A DNA stretch of 64,000 bases, from contig NZ_JAGTUU010000005.1 in NCBI RefSeq assembly GCF_018224955.1, positions 1-64,000 of the forward strand. The letters run 5' to 3'. The stretch comes from Thetidibacter halocola. GTDB lineage: Bacteria > Pseudomonadota > Alphaproteobacteria > Rhodobacterales > Rhodobacteraceae. Shown one piece after another: positions 18,317 to 27,475 of the stretch (positions are counted from its first letter, which is position 1; each line of letters starts with the position of its first letter). A program made the translations under genes and the position numbers. The notes beneath the pieces are model-generated. The model worked only from the letters and a program-made list of their open reading frames with translations, was not told the origin of the DNA and searched no databases.

Positions 18317-18480
18317 GCCACCCCTCGTTTTTCGAACGCTGAATCATGCCCTCCAGCCGAAATCAATGGGGCTGGAGTCTAGATCGCGACCTGGAAAATA
18401 CCAATCAATTACAGGCTTTTGCCAAGAATTTACCAAATTGGCGCAGACATGAGATCTGGAGATTATGGGGCCTCAGAAGC

Positions 18481-18719
18481 GGCGCTGTCAGACGAATTCG
18501 AACTCGTTTCCGATAGGGCAGGAGCGGGCTCAATTAATGCGAGCAGAGACCACGCCACTCAGCATGTGCTGCGGCGCGGTTCAGCTTGAATGGCTACGCA
18601 CTTGATCGAAGTGTTTCGTGGCAGAGGCGTGGACGGCGGCGAAATTCTGCTAACTCCGTATACGTCGAAACCGAAGCATCGCCCGCTCTCGTCGTCGGAA
18701 GGGCAGGTGTGAAGTTCCC
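18481..18719 (-). pseudogene. IS6-family transposase, C-terminal remnant B
   Basis: A highly decayed copy of the same kind of IS6 3' end as remnant A. The bases for FRRRERAMLRF can still be read near 18700, and those for NRAAAHAEWRGLCSH near 18540-18580, in different frames with stops between. The element tip GGCGCTGTCAGAC is at 18481-18493. It is more diverged than remnant A, so it is probably older or a different IS6 member. Confidence 0.65.
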
Positions 18720-18859
18720 CCGGTTTCGTGGACACAATTTGACTTTCCCAGGAAGGTGTTCACTTGCCCAGAACGAGGGAGCCGTTTCAAAAAATATGCT
18801 TTCAATCGGCTTGCCGGCGAGACGTGCTGTGGGAGCGAAGGCGAGCCTTCGCTTCCTTA

Positions 18860-19927
18860 TCAGGCGATCGAGAACAGCCGTCTTGCGTTGTCTTCGAAGA
18901 AGGCCCGTTTCGCCTCGGGTGAAATGTCCATCGCGTCGAGCGCGCCGACCTCTTCCTTGACGAACTGCCATGGGTAATCCATCGCGTACATCATCCGGTC
19001 GGTGCCGATCACGTCCATCACATACTGGACCGGAGGCGCCCAGCCGACACCCGACGACGTGTAGTAGAAGTTGTCGCAGAGGTAATCCCAGGCCCGCCGT
19101 TTCAGAGGCTGCACGTTCGGATGGCGGCCCGTGGTCGAAATCCGCGTGTGCATGAAGTCGATGCGGTAAAGCCAGTAGGGCAGCGCCTCGCCGCAATGGC
19201 CGAGGATGATCTGCAGGTTCGGGAAGCGGTCGAAGATGCCCGAGACGAGCAGGCGCAGCGCGTGCAGGCCCGTGTCGCAGGCAAAGCCATAGACGGCCGC
19301 ATCAAGGGCGCGCGACAGGAAGGGTTGGATCATCTGCGCCGACGGCATGTTCGGGTGCAGGTAGATCGGCACGTTCAGCGCCTCGGCCGCCTCGAAGACT
19401 GGCCAGTATTTCGGATCGTCGAGGTAGGTGCCCAGCGTGTGCCCGTTCAGGATGCCGCCCCGCAGGCCCAGCTTGGTCACGCCGCGCTCCAGCTCCTTGG
19501 CCGCGCGGTCCGGGTCGAGCGGCGAGAAGGCGGCGAGGCCGACGAAGCGGTCGGGATACTTCGCGATGCCCTCGGCCAGTTCGTCGTTCGCGCGTTCGGC
19601 CAACGCGCTGGCGGTCGCCGGGTCGAAGATCTGCACGCCGGGCGATCCGAGCGACAGCACCGCGATGTCGATGCCGCTGTCATCCATGTCCTTGATGCGT
19701 TCCTCGCCCAGGCCCACGATGCGCCGGCGCTGCGCCTGCGCCAGCGGATGATCCCCGCAGAAGAAGCCCCAGAGCTGTGCAAAGCCCGGGTCCTTGATCT
19801 GCGGCTCGGCGATTTCCTTGCGATACAGCGCCATGATCTCGGGTGAGATCCAGGCTTCTTCGGTGGCGATACGCTTGTAGGGCGGGTTCGGGTCGCGCGG
19901 GGGAAAGGGAGGATAGCGGTCGGTCAT
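18860..19927 (-). CDS. Amidohydrolase family 2 decarboxylase, 5-carboxyvanillate decarboxylase-like
   Basis: 355 residues. It resembles LigW-type and gamma-resorcylate-type decarboxylases: RIATEEAW near the N-terminus (metal ligand Glu23), YLHPN, ILGHCGEALPYWLYRIDFMH, and MYAMDYPWQFVKEEVGALDAMDIS with the metal-binding Asp. The order and spacing match 5-carboxyvanillate decarboxylase closely. The expected reaction is metal-dependent, non-oxidative removal of an aromatic carboxyl group. The start has AAGGAG nine bases upstream and overlaps the TRAP permease stop by four bases, so uptake and this reaction are coupled. The exact substrate is inferred, not proven. Confidence 0.82.
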   Translation of the reverse strand: MTDRYPPFPPRDPNPPYKRIATEEAWISPEIMALYRKEIAEPQIKDPGFAQLWGFFCGDHPLAQAQRRRIVGLGEERIKDMDDSGIDIAVLSLGSPGVQIFDPATASALAERANDELAEGIAKYPDRFVGLAAFSPLDPDRAAKELERGVTKLGLRGGILNGHTLGTYLDDPKYWPVFEAAEALNVPIYLHPNMPSAQMIQPFLSRALDAAVYGFACDTGLHALRLLVSGIFDRFPNLQIILGHCGEALPYWLYRIDFMHTRISTTGRHPNVQPLKRRAWDYLCDNFYYTSSGVGWAPPVQYVMDVIGTDRMMYAMDYPWQFVKEEVGALDAMDISPEAKRAFFEDNARRLFSIA

Positions 19928-21804
19928 CGGGCTGGCTCCTTGCTGGTCGGTTGAGACGGCGCGCCGATCCGGGTCAGGGCCCAGGCCACGGGAACCGAGA
20001 GCAGCGCGATGGAGATGCCGGGCACAGAGTCCGGGGCGAAGACGGCGGTGCTGGCGCCGATGATCAGCGCGCTGGCGATGGCCAGCAGGCGCATCGCGCC
20101 GCCGCCGTAGGCGCGCTTGCTGGCCAGACCCTCGGCCAGCAGGCTGCCCGCCACCGCGATGGTCAGGCAGGAAATGCCGATCTGCAGCCAGGTCCCGTCC
20201 ATCAGCAGCGCCGGGTTCAGCGCAAACACGAAGGGCAGCAGGTAGGCGACGATGGCCAGCCGCATGCCGCTGATGCCGGTCTGCCACATGTCACTGCCCG
20301 CGATGCTGGCGGCCGCGTAGGAGGCCACCGCGACCGGAGGCGTCAGCATCGAGAGCAGGCCGAAATACAGGATAAAGAGATGCGCCGACATCTCGCCGAT
20401 CCCCTCGCGCACCAGCGCGGGCGCGAGCAGGACCGACACGATCACGTAGACACCCGTCGTGGGCATGCCCACGCCGAGAACGATGGCGATGACCGCCGTG
20501 GCCAGCAGCAGCGGGAACACCCCGCCCAGCGAGGCGATCTTGCCCAGTGCCAGAGTCAGGGCGAAACCCAGCCCCGAGATGTTGATCGTTCCGATCACGA
20601 TGCCTGCGACGGCGCAGACCAGCAGGATCGGCAGCAGTGTCTGCCCGCTGTTGCGCAGAATCTCCGGGAGCGCGGCCAGCGCCCCGCGCGGATCGGTCAC
20701 CGCAAACAGCGCAAAGGCGGCACCGGCGGAATAGAGCGCGGCCTTGCCCGGCGAATAGCCGAGGTAGAACAGGAACCAGATCAGGATCGCGATCGGCGCG
20801 ATCAGGGGCCATGCCCCCAGCAGGGCGGTGCGCAGCTTTGGCAGCGCCTCGCGGGGCTCGCCGGCGAGGCCATGCGCGGCGGCATAGCGGTCGATCATGC
20901 GATAGAGCAGGAAATAGTAGAAGAAGGCAGGAAGCGTCGCGGCCAGAACCACGTCGGTGTAGGGCACCTGCAGGAACTCGGCGATGACAAAGGCGGTGGC
21001 CCCCATGACCGGCGGCGCGATCTGGCCGCCGTTCGAGGCGACGGCCTCGATCGCGGCGGCATAGCGGGGCGGAAAGCCGGATTTCTTCATCATCGGAATC
21101 GTGACGACGCCGGTGGACATGACGTTGGCCACGGTGGACCCCGACAGCGTGCCGAACAGCGACGAGGCGATCACCGCGACCTTGGCAGGGCCGCCGCGCC
21201 TGTGGCCCATGAGGGCGAGCGCGAGGTCGGTCATCGCCCGGCTGCCGCCCACGACGTTCAGCGTGGCGCCGAAGATGATGAAGCCCAGGATCTGCGTCGC
21301 ACCGACATTCAGCACGAGGCCGGGAATGCCGTTGGTATCGTTGTAGATATATAGAAGGTAGCGCACCGGCGCGAGGTAGGCCGCCTCGAAGATGCCCGGC
21401 GCCATCCATCCGAAAAAGCCGTAGGCCAGGAACGCCACAGCGAGTGCGGCCAGGACCGTGCCGCATTGCCGCCGCGTCGCCTCGAGCGCGCCCAGGACCG
21501 CAACGATCGCCGGCACCCACTTCTCCGGGCCACGGTTGATCGGATCGATCAGCCAGGCCTCGTAGTTCAAGGCCAGCCAGAACCAGCCGACCATTGCAGC
21601 CAGGCCGAATGCCCAGTCCAGCGCCTGCAGCCGGGGCGACAGCGGGCTCGAGACGATCCCGGCCAGGCAGGCGATGCCGCAGATGACCGCGAGGTATTGC
21701 TCGGTGATGATGACCCAGCCGAGATCCGCCGGCACATCCAGCAGCCAGAGGATGCCGAGAACCGGCAGGCTCGCCGATATGATCGCGCGCAACATGATGG
21801 ACAT
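19924..21804 (-). CDS. TRAP transporter fused permease (TAXI type, 4TM/12TM)
   Basis: About 626 residues. The N-terminal ~150 residues with four helices correspond to the small subunit and are fused to the large DctM-like part (SSLFGTLSGSTVANVMSTGVVTIPMMKKSGF; GQIAPPVMGATAFVIAEFL; LGVGMPTTGVYVIVSVLLAPAL; GLLSMLTPPVAVASYAAASIAG). Such fusions pair with TAXI-type binding proteins, and one is encoded just upstream at 21874. The start is uncertain: GTG 21810, ATG 21804 and ATG 21795 are all possible and none has a strong ribosome binding site. It overlaps the amidohydrolase gene by ATGA. Confidence 0.88.
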   Translation of the reverse strand: MSIMLRAIISASLPVLGILWLLDVPADLGWVIITEQYLAVICGIACLAGIVSSPLSPRLQALDWAFGLAAMVGWFWLALNYEAWLIDPINRGPEKWVPAIVAVLGALEATRRQCGTVLAALAVAFLAYGFFGWMAPGIFEAAYLAPVRYLLYIYNDTNGIPGLVLNVGATQILGFIIFGATLNVVGGSRAMTDLALALMGHRRGGPAKVAVIASSLFGTLSGSTVANVMSTGVVTIPMMKKSGFPPRYAAAIEAVASNGGQIAPPVMGATAFVIAEFLQVPYTDVVLAATLPAFFYYFLLYRMIDRYAAAHGLAGEPREALPKLRTALLGAWPLIAPIAILIWFLFYLGYSPGKAALYSAGAAFALFAVTDPRGALAALPEILRNSGQTLLPILLVCAVAGIVIGTINISGLGFALTLALGKIASLGGVFPLLLATAVIAIVLGVGMPTTGVYVIVSVLLAPALVREGIGEMSAHLFILYFGLLSMLTPPVAVASYAAASIAGSDMWQTGISGMRLAIVAYLLPFVFALNPALLMDGTWLQIGISCLTIAVAGSLLAEGLASKRAYGGGAMRLLAIASALIIGASTAVFAPDSVPGISIALLSVPVAWALTRIGAPSQPTSKEPAR

Positions 21805-21873
21805 TCTCACAAGGAAGGACGTCGATCGGGCGGCCCGGACAGGTGCGTGCCGCCCGAAAGCTTCGGTCGCGGG

Positions 21874-22872
21874 TTACTGCGCGACCTTCGCGTCCTTGGC
21901 TGCGTTGGCCTCGGTCCACATGCCCTTGTCCTGGTAGAAGGCCACGGCGGCCGGGTGATAGGGCACGGTGTTCGACGTCGACGCGAATTGCTCGGCGCTG
22001 CCCGAGCGGATCGCCGGATAATCCTCGCGCAGCTGCGGGAAGGCGTCGTAGAGCGCCGTCAGGATCGCCGTCACCTCTTCGTCAGGCAGGTTGACCGACG
22101 CTGTGAGATAGACGTCGTAGCCGATCACGTTGACCGGCTCGGTCACTTCGGGCAGGCGCGGCGACGGTTCGATTGTCACGATGTAGGTGCCGGGATAGAT
22201 GCTGTCGACGTACTCAGAGGTCGCGTTCGGCCCGGTGATCGAGACATAGCGGATGCCGCCCGGGATCGTCGCATGGGCCTGCTGGGTCAGCGGGATACCC
22301 ACCGCGATGCCGGTCGCGTCCAGCGAGCCTTCGGTCAGGCCTTCCATCCCCGGCCCGAGGCCCGAGACGGTGACGCCCACGACATCGTCGAGCGACAGGC
22401 CGCCGGCCTTGATATAGGTCTGGTCGACGAGGCTCACGGCCTTGAGGGCCGAGAAATCGGTGACCACGCGCTTGCCCTTCAGGTCCTGCACCGTGATGAG
22501 GTTGTCATTGGCGCGCGATGCCAGCGCCACGCTCAGGCCCCAGAGGCGGGCGAGGACGCGCAACTCGTCATAGCCTTCGCCGCCGTATTCGCCGCGCGCG
22601 ACCCCACCGGTGTCGAGGCTCGAGTTGATCCCCACGGTCACTTCGCCCGTCGCGACCAACGGCAGGTAGACGGTCGAGCCCGCATAGGGCTGCACCGTGA
22701 CCTGGCGTCCCAGCGCCTCTTGCAGCGCGGCCGCCATGCCACCGCCGACCGTGTAATAGAGCGAGCCCTGCGGGTTGGTTCCGATGGTGATCCGGCCTTG
22801 CGCGGTTGCAGCCGTTGCCTGCAGGCCAAGCACGGCAAGCGCCAGCAAGGCGCCCTTGTAGATCTTCCTCAT
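21874..22872 (-). CDS. TAXI-family TRAP solute-binding protein
   Basis: 332 residues with signal peptide MRKIYKGALLALAVLGLQATAATA. The mature chain starts QGRITIGTNPQGSLYYTVGGGMAAALQEALG, the hallmark of TAXI receptors, followed by YAGSTVYLPLVATGEVTVGINSSLD. It is strongly translated by context (GGGAGGAAGAC before ATG). It partners with the fused permease 70 bases downstream. The ligand is probably an aromatic or other organic acid given the neighbouring monooxygenase and decarboxylase genes. Confidence 0.9.
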   Translation of the reverse strand: MRKIYKGALLALAVLGLQATAATAQGRITIGTNPQGSLYYTVGGGMAAALQEALGRQVTVQPYAGSTVYLPLVATGEVTVGINSSLDTGGVARGEYGGEGYDELRVLARLWGLSVALASRANDNLITVQDLKGKRVVTDFSALKAVSLVDQTYIKAGGLSLDDVVGVTVSGLGPGMEGLTEGSLDATGIAVGIPLTQQAHATIPGGIRYVSITGPNATSEYVDSIYPGTYIVTIEPSPRLPEVTEPVNVIGYDVYLTASVNLPDEEVTAILTALYDAFPQLREDYPAIRSGSAEQFASTSNTVPYHPAAVAFYQDKGMWTEANAAKDAKVAQ

Positions 22873-22968
22873 GTCTTCCTCCCTTTTCGACCGTTTTCCC
22901 GGCCTTCGTTTCGCAAGTGTTACCCAACGCTTTTCGAAAAGATAGCAGTTGCGTGAATCATTCCTCCC

Positions 22969-24549
22969 TCAGGCCGCCGCGGTCCGGCCGCAGGCGCGGG
23001 CCAGCATGGCGGCGAACGCATCCGCGTTTTCGGGCGCGCGGGTCGCGGCCACGAACCCGTCCGGCCGGACCAGAACCAGCGGGGCCTGCCATGCCTCGAA
23101 CCACTCCGGCGGCGCCTCTGGCGTCGCGAGCGGCACCCCAAGCCGCTCCGCCGCCTGTTTCAGGGCGCGGGCCGTATCCGGGTCTGGCGTGAAGAGGGTA
23201 AAGCCTTCGCCGAACGTGGCGGTCAGGCCCTTCAGGCCTGCCACGGGTGGCGCCAGGTGGTGTCCGGGGCGGGCGGCGATGTCGTGCTGGCCGATGGCAC
23301 TCGGACTGCCGGCGCTGTCCGGCACGATGGGCGAGCCTTCGTAATGCGGCTCGAACCGGTCCACGTCCCAGGTGTCGCTCTGGCTGTCCCGCCAGGCCGT
23401 CTCGAACGCGGCGCCGTCCTTCTCGGGCGTGTGCGCGCGCAGGAACGCGCGGTCCTTCTCGATGTAGCGCCCGATGAAATCGCGCGCGGTCGAGGCAAAG
23501 ACCGGCTTGCGCTCGGCGTCGTAGCTGTCCAGCAGCGCGTCGCCACCCCAGCCCTGTAGCGTGGCGGCGAGTTTCCAGCCGAGGTTGCGCGCGTCCTCGA
23601 AGCCGGTGTTGATGCCGTATCCGCCATAGGGCGGATGCGAATGGGCCGCGTCCCCGGCGATGAAGATGCGCCCGGCGCGATAGGCATCCGCCCGGGCGAT
23701 CCGCAGGTCCCAGAAGCCGACATAGGTGATGTCGAGGTCGAAGGGTTCACCCACCGCCCGGTGCAGCAAGTCCGCGAAATCGTAATTGTCCCGCGTCGTC
23801 CCGGCGGGCACGGGCGCATGGAAGAACCAGCTCTTGCCGTGGTCCACCCGCCCGAAGAACAGCCAGTAGCCGTCGAGGTCGGGATGCAGCACCTTGTAGA
23901 TCGCCTTGTCGGGATAGCGCTGCAACAGCCGGTGCAGGGCGTCGGAGTCGAACACCAGCAGGACCATCAGCCGGTCGTGGCTCTGCTCCGTTTCGGTGAT
24001 GCCCGCTGCCTCGCGCGTCTTCGACCGGCTGCCGTCTGCGCCCACGAGGTAGGTGCTGTCGATCTCGGCCGTTTCGCCCATCGTCAGGTTGCGGATGCCC
24101 AGCCGCGTACCGCTGTCGTCCTGAGCGACGCTCTCACCGGTCCAGCCGTACATCAGCGTGATCGCGTCGATTTCGGCCGCGCGGGCGCGCAGCACGGCCT
24201 CGGTCTTGTATTGCGGCAGGCGGGCGTTGGCGGTGTGGTAATACCGGGCGACAGAGGCGCGGTTGAACCAGTCGAGGTGATACTCCGACAGGAGCGAGCC
24301 ATACATCGTCATCCCACCGATACCCGCGCCGGGCGGCAGCGGATGCGCGGCGCGCAACTCAGCCTCGCAGTGCCACGCCATGAAATGCTCGGCCGTGCGC
24401 TGCGTCAGGTTCTGGCCCTTGGGAATCTGCGGCGGTTGCGGGTTCCGGTCGACCACGCAGGTTCGTATGCCGCGCTGGCCGAGGTCGATGGCCAGGGCCA
24501 TCCCGACCGGGCCGCCTCCGTTGATGATGACGTCGAAGTTCTGGTTCAC
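22969..24549 (-). CDS. FAD-dependent aromatic monooxygenase (PheA/TfdB group)
   Basis: About 526 residues. FAD motifs: DVIINGGGPVGMALAIDLGQ at the N-terminus, the DG motif LVGADGSRSKTREAAGI, and GDAAHSHPPYGGYGINTGFED. A C-terminal thioredoxin-like tail (about 120 residues) is typical of phenol 2-monooxygenase/TfdB-like enzymes. It would hydroxylate a phenolic ring using NAD(P)H and oxygen. I place the start at GTG 24549, just before the flavin fold; the frame is open to GTG 24663 but the extra 38 residues look unconserved. It is the first gene of the monooxygenase, TAXI, permease, decarboxylase unit. Confidence 0.85.
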   Translation of the reverse strand: MNQNFDVIINGGGPVGMALAIDLGQRGIRTCVVDRNPQPPQIPKGQNLTQRTAEHFMAWHCEAELRAAHPLPPGAGIGGMTMYGSLLSEYHLDWFNRASVARYYHTANARLPQYKTEAVLRARAAEIDAITLMYGWTGESVAQDDSGTRLGIRNLTMGETAEIDSTYLVGADGSRSKTREAAGITETEQSHDRLMVLLVFDSDALHRLLQRYPDKAIYKVLHPDLDGYWLFFGRVDHGKSWFFHAPVPAGTTRDNYDFADLLHRAVGEPFDLDITYVGFWDLRIARADAYRAGRIFIAGDAAHSHPPYGGYGINTGFEDARNLGWKLAATLQGWGGDALLDSYDAERKPVFASTARDFIGRYIEKDRAFLRAHTPEKDGAAFETAWRDSQSDTWDVDRFEPHYEGSPIVPDSAGSPSAIGQHDIAARPGHHLAPPVAGLKGLTATFGEGFTLFTPDPDTARALKQAAERLGVPLATPEAPPEWFEAWQAPLVLVRPDGFVAATRAPENADAFAAMLARACGRTAAA

Positions 24550-24869
24550 GAGGTCCGTCCGAATGGTCGTCTTGCGTTCAAGAGCGTCGGACTGCCCGGT
24601 GAAGGTGGTCACTAAGCTCTGCCAAGGCCAACCTTCGGGACCAGCGGCCTTCTTGTCCAGCACGCATTCGCCCTGTCCGAGGGATTTCGCACTCCTGCCG
24701 GTGGCAGGCAGCGACGCCCGCGAAGGGGCTTCGTGCCGTGAATTGTGCCTGCAATCCTCTGTGGTCCTGGGCCGTCGGGCGGCTTAACATCGACCCCTGA
24801 TCGAACCGAAGCCGGATGGGTCTGCTGCCAGGCGAAGCGCGCGCTGGCCCGAAACCACGGAGTGACGTC
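24550..24869. other. Divergent intergenic region
   Basis: About 320 bases between the monooxygenase gene and the divergent DUF3237 gene. It should contain promoters for both, but I see no clear -10/-35 pair or strong palindrome. Its left part could instead be the 5' end of the monooxygenase gene if GTG 24663 is used. Confidence 0.4.
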
Positions 24870-25337
24870 ATGCCGATACTTGCCGCGCCAGCACTGAGCC
24901 ATGTCTGCGACCTGGAGGTCGAACTCGACCCGATCCGGGAAATGGGGTCCGGCCGTGCCGGTCAGCGCCGGATCGTTCCCATCGTCGGCGGGCGGGTCTC
25001 GGGGCCACGGCTCAACGGGCGGATCCTGAACCTCGGCGCGGACTGGCAGACGATCTTCGAGAACGGCATGGCCGAACTCGACACGCGCTACGCGATGCAG
25101 ACCGACGACGGCGCGACCATCGAGATCATCAACTACGGCTACCGCCACGGCCCGAAGGAGGTCATCGCGGCGATCGCGCAGGGCGAGACGGTCGACCCCG
25201 CGTCCTACTACATGCGCACCCATGCGCGGCTGGAAACCGGCGACGCGCGTTATGACTGGGTCAACCGCACGCTCTTCGTCGGCACCGGCGCGCGGCTGGA
25301 TGGCAAGGTGGTCGTGTCGCTTTTCGCGCTGGAGTGA
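24870..25337 (+). CDS. DUF3237 family protein
   Basis: 155 residues. LVELDPIREMGSGRAGQRRIVPIVGG style N-terminal sequence (here LEVELDPIREMGSGRAGQRR) and ADWQTIFENGMAELDTRYAMQTDDGATI, RTHARLETGDARYDWVNRTLFVGTG are the DUF3237 hallmarks, a small beta-barrel family often found in aromatic-degradation clusters. The biochemical role is not established. ATG 24870 follows CACGGAGTGACGTC. It is the only plus-strand gene between two minus-strand catabolic units and is convergent with the SnoaL-like gene, whose stop is one base away. Confidence 0.82.
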   Translation: MPILAAPALSHVCDLEVELDPIREMGSGRAGQRRIVPIVGGRVSGPRLNGRILNLGADWQTIFENGMAELDTRYAMQTDDGATIEIINYGYRHGPKEVIAAIAQGETVDPASYYMRTHARLETGDARYDWVNRTLFVGTGARLDGKVVVSLFALE

Positions 25338-25778
25338 TCAGTCGAGGTTGAAGAGCTTGCGGAACCGGTCGAGGTTCTCGGTCGACCGCCGCATCGGGTC
25401 GTAGCCCGGTTCGGGATGCGGCTGCACCACGTCCCAGTGTTCGGCCATCTGGCCCTTGTCGTTGAACCGCACGAAATCGGCAAAGACATGGGTCGCGCTG
25501 ATCTTGTGCAGGATCACCATGTCGCCGCAGGAAAAGATCTGCACCGGGCGCCAGTCGTGCCGGCCCGGACGGCGGTGGCCGACTTCCTCGATATACTTGC
25601 GCACGCCCCCGCGGCCCTGACCGATGCCCGGCGTATGCTGGATGTAATCCTCGGCCACGAGTTCATCGAGGAGCGACAGGTTATCGCCATGCATGACCTC
25701 GCCCATGAAGCGCAGGACGGTCCTTTCGTTCTCGGTCAGGTCGTCACGCGCCCAGGGATCGTAGGGGTTGGGTTCCAT
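25338..25778 (-). CDS. SnoaL-like (NTF2-fold) protein
   Basis: 146 residues. The sequence VLRFMGEVMHGDNLSLLDELVAEDYIQHTPGIGQGRGGVRKYIEE and the C-terminal FNDKGQMAEHWDVVQP follow the SnoaL/ester-cyclase NTF2 pattern, with a conserved HxP and a Trp-Asp near the end. In such clusters these proteins are isomerases, cyclases or dehydratases on small substrates, but the reaction here is unknown. It overlaps the IlvD-type gene stop (TGATG), so it is translationally coupled and ends the TRAP-dehydratase operon. Confidence 0.78.
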   Translation of the reverse strand: MEPNPYDPWARDDLTENERTVLRFMGEVMHGDNLSLLDELVAEDYIQHTPGIGQGRGGVRKYIEEVGHRRPGRHDWRPVQIFSCGDMVILHKISATHVFADFVRFNDKGQMAEHWDVVQPHPEPGYDPMRRSTENLDRFRKLFNLD

Positions 25779-27475
25779 CAGTCGATATCTCCGCTTGTGT
25801 CCACGGCGCCGGAATGCGTGACCGCGCCGCGCTCGGCCCCCTGCACGCAGGCGGCGTATTTCTCCAGCAGCCCGCCATGGCGCGGCGGCTGCACCGGGCC
25901 GCGCGCGGCGCGGCGGCGGGCCAGCGTGGCCTCGTCCACCTCCAGCGTGATGCTCGCCACGCCGGGGCGCGCGTCGATGGTGATGATGTCGCCGTCCTCG
26001 ACCAGCGCGATGGGGCCGTCCGCCGCCGCCTCGGGCGAGGCATAGCCGATGCACATGCCGCGCGACGCTCCGGAAAAGCGCCCGTCGGTCAGTAGCGCGG
26101 TCTTGGCCCCCATGCCCTGCCCATAAAGCAGTGCGGTGATGCCCAGCATCTCCTTCATGCCGGGCGAGCCCTTGGGCCCTTCGCCGCGCACTACCAGCAC
26201 CTCGCCCTCGCGATAGGTGCGGGTTTCCACTGCCCGCTGCGCCGGCGCTTCGCCGTCGAAGACCCGCGCCGGGCCCCGGAAGGTTAGCGAGGGCAGACCC
26301 GCGACCTTCAGCAGCGCGCCTTTCGGGCAGAGATTGCCGGTCAGCACGACGACCCCGCCGGTGGGGGCGATGGGCCTTGCGGTGGGGCGCACGATCTCGC
26401 CATCCGGGGCAGGGGCCTGCGCCACCGCCTCGGCCAGCGTCTGCCCGGTGACGGTCAGTGCCGCGCCGTCTATATACCCGCCCGCGATCAGTTCGCGCAG
26501 GATCACGGGCGTGCCCCCGACTGCGTGGACATGTGCGGCCAGGTATTTGCCGCCGGGTGACAGGTTGCCGATCAGCGGCGTCCGCTGGAACACCTTGGCT
26601 GCGTCCTCGATGCCGAAGTCGATCCCGGCCTCATGCGCGATGGCGGGGATGTGCAGGGCAGCATTGGTCGACCCGCCGGTGGCCGCGACGATGGCGCAGG
26701 CGTTCTCGATGGCGGTACGGGTGACGATGGCGCGGGGGCGCGGCCCGTCGCCCTCGATGGCGGCGATCAGCGCCCGCGCCGCCGCGTGCATCAGAGCGGG
26801 GCGCGACGGGTCGGCGGCGGGCACCATAGATACGCCCACGGGCGACAGGCCCAGTGCCTCGGACACCATGCCCATCGTGTTCGCGGTGAACTGGCCCGCG
26901 CAGGCGCCGGGGCCGGGGATGGCGTGGCGCTGGTAATCCTCGAGTTCTTCCCGGTCGGCCTCTCCGGCGATCATGCGCCCGATGGTCTCGAACGCGTCCA
27001 GCGCCGAGACATCGCGCCCGCGCACGCGGCCAGGCAGCGTCGCCCCGCCATGCAGGAAAACGCCCGGCGCGTTGACCCGGACAAGGCCCATCATCAGCCC
27101 CGGCAGGTTCTTGTCGCAGCCGCCGATGGACAAGAGCCCGTCCCAGCAATGCGCCCGCATGGTCGCCTCGACGCTGTCGGCGATCAGCTCGCGCGAGATC
27201 AGCGAAAAGCGCATGCCGGGATGCGCCATGGTCAGCCCGTCCGACACCGAGACAACTGGCGTCTCGTGCGGATAGCCGCCCGCAGCAGCCACGCCCTCGG
27301 CCGCATGGGCCGCCTGCGCGGCGAGGTTCATGTTGCAGGGACTCATCCCGCCGCCGGTATGCGCCACGGCGATCTGCGGTTTCGCGATGTCCTCGTCCGT
27401 CATGCCCATGCCATAGAGGAACGCCTTGGCGTTCTCCCGCATGAGGGTGGAGTAGATCGTGGGAAACCGTCTCAT
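25778..27475 (-). CDS. IlvD/Edd-family dehydratase
   Basis: 565 residues. The three Fe-S cysteines are visible in SPCNMNL, GGCDKNLPG and GPGACAGQFTANTMG; the C-terminal GRFSGASRGMCIGY holds the catalytic serine region. Dihydroxy-acid dehydratases make branched-chain 2-oxoacids, but relatives dehydrate sugar acids. The catabolic operon context (start overlaps dctM by ATGA, stop overlaps the SnoaL-like gene) argues for a dedicated catabolic hydroxyacid dehydratase rather than valine/isoleucine synthesis. Substrate unknown. Confidence 0.87.
   Translation of the reverse strand: MRRFPTIYSTLMRENAKAFLYGMGMTDEDIAKPQIAVAHTGGGMSPCNMNLAAQAAHAAEGVAAAGGYPHETPVVSVSDGLTMAHPGMRFSLISRELIADSVEATMRAHCWDGLLSIGGCDKNLPGLMMGLVRVNAPGVFLHGGATLPGRVRGRDVSALDAFETIGRMIAGEADREELEDYQRHAIPGPGACAGQFTANTMGMVSEALGLSPVGVSMVPAADPSRPALMHAAARALIAAIEGDGPRPRAIVTRTAIENACAIVAATGGSTNAALHIPAIAHEAGIDFGIEDAAKVFQRTPLIGNLSPGGKYLAAHVHAVGGTPVILRELIAGGYIDGAALTVTGQTLAEAVAQAPAPDGEIVRPTARPIAPTGGVVVLTGNLCPKGALLKVAGLPSLTFRGPARVFDGEAPAQRAVETRTYREGEVLVVRGEGPKGSPGMKEMLGITALLYGQGMGAKTALLTDGRFSGASRGMCIGYASPEAAADGPIALVEDGDIITIDARPGVASITLEVDEATLARRRAARGPVQPPRHGGLLEKYAACVQGAERGAVTHSGAVDTSGDID

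Larger units (their letters stand above)
17393..18719. mobile_element. Insertion-sequence graveyard: IS6 / IS5 / IS6 fragments
   Basis: Three transposase fragments, all read on the minus strand. An IS6-type 3' end (17393-17807) abuts a 3'-truncated IS5-type element (17808 to about 18385), followed by a second decayed IS6-type 3' end (about 18481-18719). Both IS6 pieces end in GGYGCTGTCAGAC (at 17393 and 18481), the expected GG-starting terminal repeat. No intact transposase remains. Confidence 0.8.

Noticed and set aside
25778-27475. IlvD-type gene as the biosynthetic ilvD
   Set aside because: It is translationally coupled to a TRAP permease and a SnoaL-like gene, away from any ilv or leu genes; a catabolic dehydratase is more likely.
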